From Megaera sp965229545 (GTDB lineage Bacteria > Pseudomonadota > Alphaproteobacteria > Rickettsiales > Rickettsiaceae): 64,000 nucleotides of DNA. Position numbers and translations under genes: made by a program. The stretch spans positions 1 to 64,000 of the forward strand of contig OZ245887.1 in assembly GCA_965229545.1 (NCBI GenBank). The letters are read 5' to 3'. A model generated the notes under the pieces. That model made no database searches and was not told where the DNA came from. It saw only the letters and a list, made by a program, of their open reading frames with translations. How positions within the stretch are numbered: the stretch's first letter is position 1; each line of letters starts with the position of its first letter. Positions 28,882-38,192 of this stretch are shown in pieces.

Positions 28882-29378
28882 AAAGAATTTCTTTTTAATA
28901 TAAATTAAAGATCTATACAAGAATATACTAATATTTATTAAGTTATTTGTTAAACAAGGTATTTATACTGATAAAAAGCTAATATTGTAAAAGGAAAGAG
29001 AGCATTAAATGAAATAAAGTGCTTAAAAAAATAAGTAAAACTAAATAATTTTTGGTAAAGAATAATGATACTTTATGAATGTTTTTAGCAATTATTTTTT
29101 TAATTGGAAGTCAAACAAGAGGTAGCAGGGCAAATTGTTTTTATTGAACTAAAAGCTATACTGCAGGCAGGTTTGTTGTAAGAAAAAGGATTTTTATAAG
29201 AAGTATTAAACGTTTGGGAATATATTTAAACACAGCTAGGGTTATAATAGTTAATTAGTTATACTAAAAATTATCCTTCCATCCTTAATTAAGGATGGAA
29301 GGAATGTGTAGTGTAAATGATTCTAAATTTTTATGAAAATATTTACATAGATATACGTGAAGTACTACTTCGTTTGGT
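28882..29378. other. 497-bp gap without a recognisable gene
   Basis: Very AT-rich, many stops in all frames. A short open stretch near 29106-29180 (LEVKQEVAGQIVFIELKAIL) may be decayed coding sequence. The only clear structure is the palindrome at 29274-29303. Confidence 0.5.
29274..29303. repeat. perfect 30-bp palindrome
   Basis: The half-site TCCTTCCATCCTTAA is followed directly by its complement with no loop. It could be a strong hairpin terminator without a T-tract, or a protein-binding site. It is not part of the IS256 copy that starts 75 bases later. Confidence 0.75.
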
Positions 29379-30749
29379 AAGTCTGTCATATAGTTTGTGT
29401 AAGTTGCAAAAGGATATAGTAGAAGATACTATAAAAAAGCAACTTAAATACAGAGGAAAAAATGGCTAAAAAATTAGCAGAAAAAGAAGTAGATATAAAT
29501 ACTAAATTAGTCGAAGAATTACTATCAAAAGCAGATCTATCTGAATTATTTGGTCGCGGGTGGATTATTTAATAAACTTAAAAAGCAAATAGTAGAGAGA
29601 ATTCTTGAAAGTGAATTAGAACACGATCTAGGTTATTCTAAACATAGTAAGATAATCAAGAGCGATAATAATCGTCGCAACGGCAGTTATGAAAAAACGA
29701 TTATAGATGACGACGGTCATCAGATTACCGTAGATGTTTCAAGGGGGACAGGGAAGGAGAATTTGAACCTCAATTGATTCCTGAAGGAGTTAGGAGATTT
29801 AGTGGTTTTGATGATAAAGTGATTTCACTATATGCAAGAGGGATGACTGTCAGTGAGATACAGGGCCATTTAGAGGAGATATACCAGACCAATATTTCCA
29901 AGGACCTTATATCAACTGTCACTGACGGAGTAATAGAAGAAGTTACTACATGGCAAAACAGGTCCCTAGACGATGTATATCCAATATTATATTTGGATTG
30001 CATACACGTTAAAGCAAGGGATAATCATACAGTAATTAACAAAGCGGTATATCTTGCAATAGGTGTTAACATGGAAGGGAAAAAGGAATTACTGGGGATC
30101 TGGGTCGGTAAAAATGAAGGTTCCAAGTTTTGGATGCAGGTTGTAACTGAGCTAAAGAACAGAGGGATAAAACAGATATATGTAGCATGCGTTGATGGAT
30201 TAAAAGGCTTTCCTGAAGCCATAAATAGCATTTATCCTAATACGATTGTACAACTCTGTATAGTACATATGGCGAGGAATTCTGTAAAATATGTTTCTTA
30301 TAAGGATTTAAAAGCGGTCACCAGCGGATCTTAAAAGGATTTACACTGCAAACAGCGAAGAAATAGGATATCTGGAGCTAAAATCGTTTGCTGCTAAATG
30401 GGATAATAAATATCCTGTGATCTCTGATATTTGGCAAAGGAATTGGAGCGGGATTATTCCTCTTTTTGCTTTTCCTGATGAGATTAGGCGGGTAATTTAT
30501 ACTACCAATGCGATAGAATCGATAAATCGTCAAATCAGAAAAATCATCAACAATAAAGGGGTTTTTCCAGATGATAAGTCTATTTTAAAATCGTATTTTT
30601 GGCTCTAAAAAATGCTGCCAAAAAATGGACCATGCCGATTAAAAATTGGTCTTTAGCATTGAATCAATTTGAAATTTTATGCAGGGATTTTAGGCATGAT
30701 TTACTGGAATTAAAAATACAACAACTTACACAAAATAAATGATTGACTC
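29379..30749 (+). mobile_element. IS256-type element, copy D
   Basis: About 1371 bp. The first base of the left GAGTC is A here, the right end is GACTC at 30745-30749. The flanks (CGTTTGGT and TTCCTGAA) do not match, so either it has been rearranged or one end has drifted. Confidence 0.87.
29462..30741 (+). pseudogene. IS256-family transposase, copy D, heavily frame-broken
   Basis: Shows the first shared break, a G5 instead of G4 at the second (SRGTGKENLN), an inserted C at 30321 (after LKAVTS), a lost A near 30590 (ILKSYFWL) and another lost A before the end. It is the most decayed of the full-length IS256 copies. Confidence 0.87.
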
Positions 30750-30761
30750 TTCCTGAAAGTT

Positions 30762-32000
30762 TTATTCTTTTATTTTAACTAGTACATGTTTTTTTTTGCC
30801 AGAAGAAATTTTGATTACTTTATCTTTTAGGTGACTTGAGTTTATTATCAAATTTTCATCTATGACTGGATTATCGTTAACTTTAATACCCATTCCTCTA
30901 ATTAATCTTCTCCCTTCTCCTTTAGAACTAGTAAGTTCTGCTTGGCATAATAAATCAATACACATTATTCCTTGTGATAAAATCTTTTTATCCACTAAAA
31001 TAGAAGGTAAATTATCACTTATAACTTTCTGCTCAAAAACTTTAATGGCAGTATCAAAAGCTTCTTGAGCTTTTTCTTTGCCATGGCAAAGCTCTGTAAC
31101 CCTGTAAGCTAATTTTTTCTTAGCTTCGTTGATATTCTTGCTAATTAAAGCTTCAAATTCTTGTTCTTCTGATTCTGAAAATTCGCAATATAATTTAGCA
31201 AATTTAACAACATCTGCATCTTCCGTATTGCGCCAGTATTGATAGTAGTCATAAGGTGAAAGATGCTCTTCATTTATCCATACAGCCCCGCTTACAGATT
31301 TACCCATCTTGGCCCCTGAAGAAGTAGTAAGTAGAGGAGTAGTAAGTCCGAAAGACTCATTTTTGCTCATTTTCCGAATTAGCTCTACACCAGTAACAAT
31401 ATTACCCCATTGGTCGCTACCGCCCAGCTGTAACGAACAATTGTATGTTTTATTAAGGTAATAAAAATCGTACGCTTGTAAAAGCATATAATTGAATTCC
31501 AAAAAGGTTAAGGATTGTTCTCTCTCTAGCCTGGTTTTAACCGAATCCATTGTTAGCATTCGATTTATCGAAAAATTCCTACCGTATTTACGTAAAAACT
31601 CAATATACCCTAGATTATCAAGCCAATCAGCGTTATTTAGCATAACGGCATCGCTTGGCCCGTCACCAAATTTAATGAACTTCGATAAAGATTTTTTAAT
31701 GCCAGCCATATTTTTAGATATGTCTTCATCACTAAGATATTTTCTTAGTTCTTCTTTACCAGTAGGATCCCCGATTTTGGTGGTTCCCCCTCCTACCAAA
31801 ACAATTGGCTTATGACCGTATTTCTGCAAAAGACGTAATATCATAATTTGCATTAGATTACCTACGTGCAAAGATTCAGCAGTGCAATCGAACCCTATAT
31901 AGGCTGCTATTTTTCCTTGAGCCATTTTCTGTTCTAAGGCTGCAAGGTCAGTGCATTGGTAAAAATAGCCTCTTTTTTTAAATTCTTCAATGAATGTCAT
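30762..32000 (-). CDS. tyrS: tyrosyl-tRNA synthetase
   Basis: A class I aminoacyl-tRNA synthetase charging tRNA-Tyr. The HIGH-type motif appears as HVGN at 45-48, the tyrosine pocket as YMLLQAYDFYYL and LQLGGSDQWGN, the KMSKS motif as AKMGKSVSG, and the C-terminal S4 RNA-binding domain as LTSSKGEGRRLIRGMGIKVN. The length of 412 aa is normal. IS256 copy D ends 12 bases downstream of its stop without touching the gene. Confidence 0.95.
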   Translation of the reverse strand: MTFIEEFKKRGYFYQCTDLAALEQKMAQGKIAAYIGFDCTAESLHVGNLMQIMILRLLQKYGHKPIVLVGGGTTKIGDPTGKEELRKYLSDEDISKNMAGIKKSLSKFIKFGDGPSDAVMLNNADWLDNLGYIEFLRKYGRNFSINRMLTMDSVKTRLEREQSLTFLEFNYMLLQAYDFYYLNKTYNCSLQLGGSDQWGNIVTGVELIRKMSKNESFGLTTPLLTTSSGAKMGKSVSGAVWINEEHLSPYDYYQYWRNTEDADVVKFAKLYCEFSESEEQEFEALISKNINEAKKKLAYRVTELCHGKEKAQEAFDTAIKVFEQKVISDNLPSILVDKKILSQGIMCIDLLCQAELTSSKGEGRRLIRGMGIKVNDNPVIDENLIINSSHLKDKVIKISSGKKKHVLVKIKE

Positions 32001-32102
32001 ATATCTTAGTTTTTTGATAAATAATTTTTTTATTTAGATATTTTTATGGTTATCAAGTGCTAAATTATAAAGTAGAGTTTCTAAAAGAACAAACCAATAA
32101 TT

Positions 32103-32564
32103 ATGACTGCTCTATTATTTTTCTGTTATTTACAAGGGGATTGGGACATCGAAAGAGAGATTATTGATAAGTCTTCTTGTTTATCTAATGCAGTAGCTCA
32201 AGGGAAAGTATCGATCAGCAAGAAAAATACACATATTTTAAATTACCAAGAATCCCTAGAAGTAAAATGGTCTAATGGTTTTGTAGCCAAATCAAAGAAA
32301 AAATATGATTATATCCTAGATAACAGTGGAAATTTAGGATTATACAGTTATGAGCAGGGTAGTAGATGTTTCATGTTCAATTTATTATTTGATTCAGACT
32401 TAACTACTATAGTTAGCGGCGATTACAAATGCAATCAGGATTTTTATCATACAACTTATGAAATTATTAATTCTAATCAATTTATTCAAAAATTCAAAGT
32501 TAATGGACCGAGAAAAGATTATGTATTAACCTCTTGTTTTAGTAGAATAAAAAGGTCAAATTAA
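32103..32564 (+). CDS. DUF6314-like protein
   Basis: A 153-residue beta-rich protein, probably a lipocalin-like barrel. It shows the DUF6314 pattern: start QGDWDIEREI, middle LNYQESLEVKW and YDYIL, and end KVNGPRKDYVLTSCFSRI with the GPxKDY signature. The expected HHC-type segment appears as CNQDFYHTTYE. No signal peptide. Function unknown; it is upstream of the dead tlc copy on the same strand. Confidence 0.7.
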   Translation: MTALLFFCYLQGDWDIEREIIDKSSCLSNAVAQGKVSISKKNTHILNYQESLEVKWSNGFVAKSKKKYDYILDNSGNLGLYSYEQGSRCFMFNLLFDSDLTTIVSGDYKCNQDFYHTTYEIINSNQFIQKFKVNGPRKDYVLTSCFSRIKRSN

Positions 32565-32669
32565 AAATATTAAAAATAGCTATTTATTTTAGTTAATAGT
32601 TTTAAAGATTTTTAAAGATATAATAAATAAGTATTTTTTATTATAAAAACAACTTATTCTAAATATGTG

Positions 32670-32698
32670 TTGACAGAAGATTCTAAAGTATATACCAT
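32670..32698 (+). promoter_or_regulatory. candidate tlc promoter (copy 1)
   Basis: TTGACA at 32670-32675; a -10 candidate is TATACC with 15 bases of spacing or TACCAT with 17. The same sequence stands before the intact copy. Confidence 0.4.
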
Positions 32699-33037
32699 GC
32701 GGTCCTGACCAATAACAATTTATCAGGTAGATATAGATTATGGCGTCAGAACCCCAGAATGATACCTCTAATAGCGATTTCTTTAATTCCGACTTATCTT
32801 CCTCAAAATTTAGCAAAATAATTGATTATTTATGGCCGGTTCATAGGCACGAACTACCTAAGTTTTTGCTTATAACTCTACTTATGTTTTCCATACTTTT
32901 GATTCAGAATTTAATCAGAGCAATGAAAGATAGTGTTGTTAATACGATGATTGGCACTGAAACAATTGCTTTTTTAAAATTTTGGGGTGTTTTGCCCGCA
33001 GCTTTTCTGGTAACAATAATTTATGTAAAGTTAGTTA

Positions 33038-34169
33038 TTACTCTGGCCTTTAAATATTGAACATTATATAGTAGCATAAGCTATTTCTTTCTTTTTAAAA
33101 TAATTTTGAATTTTTATACCATTAAACTGAATTTGTGTTAAATAGGACCGTACATTAATTGTTAAATCTTTTACTGATTTTAGTACTCGAAAATTATTGG
33201 AGTTAGCTTTGACATCTTGGTTTACAAGTTCTTGTGGATTCATATCAGGACAATATGATGGTAAATAAAACAATTCTAGCTTGTCCTTATGTCTTTCTAC
33301 ATAAGCTTTTACCTTTTTACTGTGATGCACTCTATGATTATCTAATATCAAAAATATTTTCTGCTTAATTTGTCTGATCAGTCTACCTAAAAATTCAATA
33401 CACTTTTTGCTGGTAAAATTATCTTCAAATACCATCCAGTTCATAAACCCTTGCGGACTAATAGCAGCTAGCATATTACATTTAAATCTTGAGCCACTTC
33501 TCTTGATTGCTGGGGTCTTGCCTTTAAGACCATATATTTTACCTCGATTATCTGTTGATTGTATCCCCATTTCATCTCCCCAATAAATTCTAGCACTTTC
33601 TTTCATTGCACGAGACTTGATTTCTGGATATGTGACTGTTAACCATTCTTTTATCTTCTCTGGATTACGTTGATAGGCTGATTTAATTGGTTTTTGAGAC
33701 GTAAAACCCAATCTATTCATAATTTTTCTTATAGAACGCCTGTTATACTGATAAAGGTAATTGGATTCTATATATTCTTGTACCACTTTACTATTCCATA
33801 ACGTATAATCCATTCCCAATTCATCAGGTGTATGTGATAAAATTTTAGATTTTAATTCCTCTTCTTGATTTTTACTGATTTTAGATCCTGTTCCTACCTT
33901 TACTCCTCGCTTCTTATAGCGAAAGCTTTCTTCCTTATAAATTTTGTACTCTTTAAGATATTTCCATATAGAACTCCTAGAAAACCTAAAGGTAATAGAT
34001 GCTTGTTTCTTGCTTATTCCATGTATAACTATTGCTTCCACTGCTTTCTTTCTTAATATCTTGAGATCGCTTGGTGATAATTTTTTATTAGACATTTTGT
34101 TATTACTCTTGATACAATATCATTATATCATTTCTCTAATGTTAGTTCAATATTTAAAGGCCGGAGTAA
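33038..34169 (-). mobile_element. IS630-family element, copy d, inside tlc
   Basis: 1132 bp with TA at 33036-33037 and 34170-34171. Comparison with the uninterrupted sequence at 51340-51360 (GTTAGTTAGCATAATG) directly proves insertion at TA with duplication of the TA. Confidence 0.96.
33064..34095 (-). CDS. IS630-family transposase (copy d)
   Basis: 343 residues, triad intact. It carries ITFRFSRSS instead of ITFGFSRSS in the helix-turn-helix and GKIYGLK instead of GKTYGLK. Confidence 0.92.
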   Translation of the reverse strand: MSNKKLSPSDLKILRKKAVEAIVIHGISKKQASITFRFSRSSIWKYLKEYKIYKEESFRYKKRGVKVGTGSKISKNQEEELKSKILSHTPDELGMDYTLWNSKVVQEYIESNYLYQYNRRSIRKIMNRLGFTSQKPIKSAYQRNPEKIKEWLTVTYPEIKSRAMKESARIYWGDEMGIQSTDNRGKIYGLKGKTPAIKRSGSRFKCNMLAAISPQGFMNWMVFEDNFTSKKCIEFLGRLIRQIKQKIFLILDNHRVHHSKKVKAYVERHKDKLELFYLPSYCPDMNPQELVNQDVKANSNNFRVLKSVKDLTINVRSYLTQIQFNGIKIQNYFKKKEIAYATI

Positions 34170-35480
34170 TAGCATAATGAAAGGTGAAAACATTTTTTAC
34201 CTTATTATGTCTGTTTTTTTAAGTTTCTTTGCTTTGTTTGCTTTTGTTTTATTTCCCAATTACCAATACTTCCATCTAGACCCTACCTATGCTAGCCATC
34301 TTGGGTCTATATACCCGAACTTAAAATGGTTTATATTATTACTATCTAACTGGAGTTTTTCTTTATTTTTATATAATTGCGGAGTTATGGCCAAATGCTG
34401 TGTTTGCCTTACTATTCTGGCAATTTGTAAATAGAATTACTACAGTCGAAGAATCAAAAAGATTTTATCCTTTATTTGGATTGCTCGGCCAAACGGGTCT
34501 TTATATAGCTGGTACTTTTTTAATGAATTTATCGAATATGAGCAATTACATTATCAGTAATTTTTCTACTAATGCCGATAAAAGCGTTGTTTCGATCCAA
34601 ATAGTAATATCTTTTGTCCTTGCCTTAGGTTTGTTGGCTTTGGTCGCATTCTGGTTAATTAATACTAAAATTCTTGATCAGGAAACTATAAATACTCTGA
34701 AATTTAAGGTCAAAAAAAATCATCTTTCTCTAAAAGAGAGTTTTAAAATGATTATTGAATCAAGATATATAAGGCTTATAACAGTCTTATTATTTTGCTA
34801 CGGGCTTGCCATAAATTTAGTTGAAGGTCCCTGGAAAGCAGCAGCAAATAAACTTTACACTAATCCTACAGATTTTGCTGTTTTTGTTGGCAGTTATCTT
34901 AGTTATACAGGATTATTAACTATTTTCTTTGTTATTGTGGGGTCAAATCTGCTGAGAAGACTCGGTTGGTTTTCTGCAGCTATTATTACTCCGCTTATGA
35001 TGTTAATTACCGGGAGCCTCTTCTTTATGATATCGAATTTTGATGCGGTAGGAAGCTTGTTAGTTACCTTTTTCGTTATGACTGATCCTTTAATGCTTGC
35101 AGTTTTGATCGGAGCAATTCAAAATGTTTTTAGCAAATCAAGTAAATACACTTTTTTTGATAGTACGAAAGAAATGGCATACGTACCACTTGAGGATGAA
35201 TTAAAAACCAAGGGTAAGGCAGCGGCAGATATGATCGGTACGAAGCTTGGTAAATCGGCAAGTGCATTTGTACAATCAATGATTTTTATTATAATTCCTA
35301 CTGCTACTTATCATTCAATTTCTACTTTCTTAATGGTTATATTTCTAATTATTTGTATAGTTTGGGTCTGGACCGTAGTAGAATTGAATAAGGAATATAA
35401 AAATCTTTGCAGAAATAAATAATAGTTATTTTGATTAAGCTATTGTTATTTAATGTTTGTCCAAAATTATTTATTATTTC

Positions 35481-36356
35481 CTAGGCACAATCCGCTAGAA
35501 TTTCTACCAACGATCTAAAGTACTTGTCATTTCCGCCATCTTCTAAAATCTAGACCCATGCAAGTACGGCTTGTATAAAACACCAACCTTTAATACGTTC
35601 CGGTTTTATTTTAAGTTTGCAGGCGATATGAGCGATCCGATTGTTAATAATATCTGCTATATTTCTGGATTTTAACAACTCGGGGATAGGATTGAGTATA
35701 AATGCAGCTACCTCGTAAACTGGTTCACCTATTACACCTTTTGGATCAATAACCGCCCAATTATCTCCATGTTTTATAATATTTTCATGATGTAAATCGC
35801 CGTGAAGTAAAACAGAATCCGGTGCAGTTGCTAATAACTGATTACGAATATCTCGGGCTTTTTGTAAATAACTCTTTAAATTTCTATTACTAGTATCGTC
35901 ATCTAAACTCCTAAGCCAATCCTGGATATCAGGAAACTTAGGAGTTTTTGGAATTGGTGCCTGATGTAGAACGTTTATAATGTTACAAGTTATTTCTATA
36001 GAATCATTATCTTTTGATGGGAAATATGATTTTAAAGATATACCAGGAACAGCTTTTTCTAGGATCAGAAAACCTTTTTGTGCTAATAAAACTTTTATTC
36101 CCCCAAATCCAGCAAAAGCTTGAAGAGAAAAAGCTTCTAGTGTTAAAGCATCGTCATCAAGTCCTAATTTTAAAATAATAGGCCTATTATCTAAAAAACC
36201 GGATAATACATAATTATAACTTAGGTTATTTAAAGGTTTTAAATCAGATAAATTATGTTCCCTTGCTAGTGCTTTTATAATAGTAGGTAAATCTGTAAGC
36301 CACTTTTTACCCTCCTCCTTATAAATATTAAGTATATTGCTTGTAAAATTATTCAT
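35481..36356 (-). pseudogene. APH(6)/hydroxyurea-type small-molecule kinase with late amber codon
   Basis: Belongs to the streptomycin 6-phosphotransferase-like kinase family (APH_6_hur). Kinase marks: ILKLG (ATP Lys), the catalytic HGDLHHENI at 185-193 and the metal-binding IDPKG at 203-207. After 268 residues TAG (35550-35552) interrupts, but the same frame goes on as ILEDGGNDKYFRSLVEILAD to a second TAG at 35481, which fits the family C-terminus. The short form may still fold. The natural substrate is unknown; the domain alone does not prove drug resistance. Confidence 0.75.
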
Positions 36357-36396
36357 TGTCTAAGTGCATAAGACAATCAAGTAAATTATTATTAAT

Positions 36397-36420
36397 AAGC
36401 CCAATAAAAATATTGGGCTT
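36397..36420 (-). terminator. hairpin terminator
   Basis: A perfect 10-bp stem (AAGCCCAATA/TATTGGGCTT) with a 4-base loop, just beyond the stop of the heat-shock pseudogene. On the minus strand the following bases are only moderately T-rich. Confidence 0.6.
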
Positions 36421-36428
36421 AAACTCTT

Positions 36429-37081
36429 TTATTCAATGTTTATGGTTTGAGGTTCTCCTTTTTGCTGGCTACGTGGAATACTTATAGTCATTATACCGTC
36501 TTTTAATGATGATTTAATTGAGTCCCGTTCAATATCATTATTTAAGCTAATTACCTGTTTGAATTTACTATTTATGTTCTTTTTAGTGTTATTTTTATCT
36601 GATTGTTCCTTATTTTCTCCAGAAATTGTTAAGATATTTCCATTTAATTCTAATTTGATTTGTTCTCTAGTAAATCCTGGTATTGCTAACGTAATTAGGT
36701 ATTCTTTATCTAATACCTCAATTGTAGAGTGATTCAGATAATTATCATTTAATAAACTATCCCCGCAAATGTGGGAATTAAAGAAATCACGATCAATAAG
36801 GTTGAATAATGATTGACGATGAATCAGCTCATTTCATCAAACAATTTTTTCATTCTGCGCTCAAAATTGTCATCCAGAAGCAATGGCTGGGGCTTATTAT
36901 AATTAAGCTGATTGTTATACTCTAATAATTGTTCAGAAATAATTTGATTTTGGTTATAACATTTTACCAGGAAATATATAGTACCTGCTAAAAACAGGCA
37001 GGTACTAAAGCCTAATATAACTAATATGGCTCTGTAATTGGTCCATTTACAATTAGTTGATTTTTGATCAGTTACATTCAT
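36429..37081 (-). pseudogene. membrane-anchored Hsp20-type small heat-shock protein, frameshifted
   Basis: The first part (37081 to 36824) encodes 85 residues with one membrane helix (AILVILGFSTCLFLAGTIYF) and ends NFERRMKKLFDEMS at TGA. In the -1 frame the sequence continues without a start codon as IHRQSLFNLIDRDFFN and a full alpha-crystallin domain (STIEVLDKEYLITLAIPGF, IKLELNGNILTISGE, SLKDGIMTISIPRS) to 36429. One missing base near 36830 explains both halves. From memory, Rickettsia Hsp22 also has a hydrophobic N-terminus. It could be two genes, but the second half has no ATG, GTG or TTG start. Confidence 0.7.
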
Positions 37082-37089
37082 ATACTAAC

Positions 37090-37617
37090 TGTAGCGGCTT
37101 GCTTTCGAAATGAGAATGGCTCACTTTCATCGATAAAAACGGGCTCAAATTAAATGATTTATAAATTCACCTTGGCTCGATTTAATTGACACTGAAAATA
37201 TCACGGCTCACATTAAGTGATTTTATCTTTTATTCTGGCTCACTGTATTGATTCTGTAGATCTATCTTTTTTGACCAAATATTGAGGTAATTTATTGGGT
37301 AATTGAGAGAAATGAAAGAAAAATGCTAGTTCATGTTGAATTTGGATTGCTCTTGTAGTTAGGCTATTATTCAAAGAATAACTTGATTTTCAGAGTTATT
37401 ATATAATAATTATTACATTATTATCAATTAATTTATTCTAATTTTTATTGTATAAGTAATGACCGTTTTTATCGAACCTTGAATTCATAAATTAACTGGA
37501 TATTAACTTTATAGAGTCAAATAATGTGAGCCAAGGTGAATTTATAAAATCATTTAATTTGAGCCCGTTTTTACCGACGAAAGCGAGCCGCTCTCATTTC
37601 GAAAGCAAGCCGCTACA
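37090..37617. mobile_element. 528-bp MITE-like element with IS21-type ends
   Basis: Left end TGTAGCGGCTTGCTTTCGAA and right end are inverted copies of each other over about 90 bases with few mismatches. The element begins TG and ends CA and is flanked on both sides by ACTAAC (37084-37089 and 37618-37623), a 6-bp target duplication. Inside each end are repeated GGCTCA...TTAAnTGATTTTAT units, and a further unit occurs near 37205, like the multiple terminal binding sites of IS21-family elements. There is no open frame of use in the 340-base centre. It separates two heat-shock genes. Confidence 0.85.
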
Positions 37618-37641
37618 ACTAACCTCATTCTTCTACTTTTC

Positions 37642-38088
37642 TTAACTTATTTCTATTTTTTCAGGGGTTCTTTTATCATTTTTTGGTACTGATATATTTA
37701 AAACTCCATTTTCGAATCTTGCTTTAATTTTTTCTGGTTCAATGTTATTAGGTAGCGAAATCGATCTCTGGAATGCTCCGTAATATCTCTCTCTTAAGTG
37801 GTAATTTTTCTCTTTTTCTTCTTTTACATCTTCTTTTTTCCCTTTTATGGCAAGAATGTTATTATCTATTTTTATATCTATTTCTTTCTGGTTTATTCCT
37901 GGTAATTCTGCTTCTATCTTGTACTCACCATCTGTTTCAGATATATCAATTCTAGGGGATAAGTCCATTCCACTTTTAGATAAGAAAGATGTTGGTAAAG
38001 AATAAAGTTCATGAAACAAGTCATCAAATATACTGTCCCTTGTTCTTATAGATTCTGATTTTGACCTTAGTCTTGGTAAATATGACAT
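37642..38088 (-). CDS. Hsp20-family small heat-shock protein
   Basis: An ATP-independent chaperone that holds unfolding proteins. 148 residues: short N-terminal arm (SIFDDLFHELYSLP), alpha-crystallin domain from about 45 (SPRIDISETDGEYKIEAELP, then GINQKEIDIKIDNNILAIKG, YGAFQRSISLP, and ARFENGVLNISVPK with the conserved GxLxIxxPK). The C-terminal tail is short. Frame intact. The MITE lies 24 bases beyond its stop. A purine-rich GGAGG site precedes the ATG. Confidence 0.93.
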   Translation of the reverse strand: MSYLPRLRSKSESIRTRDSIFDDLFHELYSLPTSFLSKSGMDLSPRIDISETDGEYKIEAELPGINQKEIDIKIDNNILAIKGKKEDVKEEKEKNYHLRERYYGAFQRSISLPNNIEPEKIKARFENGVLNISVPKNDKRTPEKIEIS

Positions 38089-38192
38089 AATTTCCTCCTT
38101 ATAAAGTTTGCATTTACAATATATATTTTATGATAAAAAAAATATTTCAAGAGGCACGGCAGAAAGATTAACAAGTTATTGATTGTTATGCG

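Larger units (their letters stand above)
32740..35422 (+). pseudogene. tlc: tlc nucleotide translocase, inactivated copy
   Basis: Same protein as the gene at 51053-52600 but broken twice: an IS630 at 33038-34169 after codon 99 (YVKLV/SIMKGE) and an extra T in the TTTATTTTT run near 34370, which shifts the frame after SFSLF until the frame resumes at FALLFWQFVN. The few other differences (for example ETIFY/ENIFY, FFGLF/FFALF, SNLVRR/SNLLRR) show recent duplication. Confidence 0.92.
32654..35524 (+). repeat. duplicated segment, copy 1 (tlc locus with IS630 inside)
   Basis: Apart from the 1132-bp IS630 and its extra TA, this stretch is nearly identical to 50967-52702. It includes the tlc upstream region, the whole tlc gene and the last 44 bases around the end of the APH-type gene. 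Because that gene's body lies only here, this copy is the original site. Confidence 0.9.

Noticed and set aside
35481..36356. Acquired aminoglycoside resistance gene
   Set aside because: The family includes many intrinsic kinases of unknown substrate, base composition does not differ visibly from its surroundings, and the gene has an amber codon.
36765..36790. CCCCGCAAATGTGGG looks like the core of a type I-E CRISPR repeat
   Set aside because: It occurs once, has no repeat-spacer pattern around it and lies in the coding frame of the heat-shock pseudogene (SHICGDS). No cas genes are in the window.
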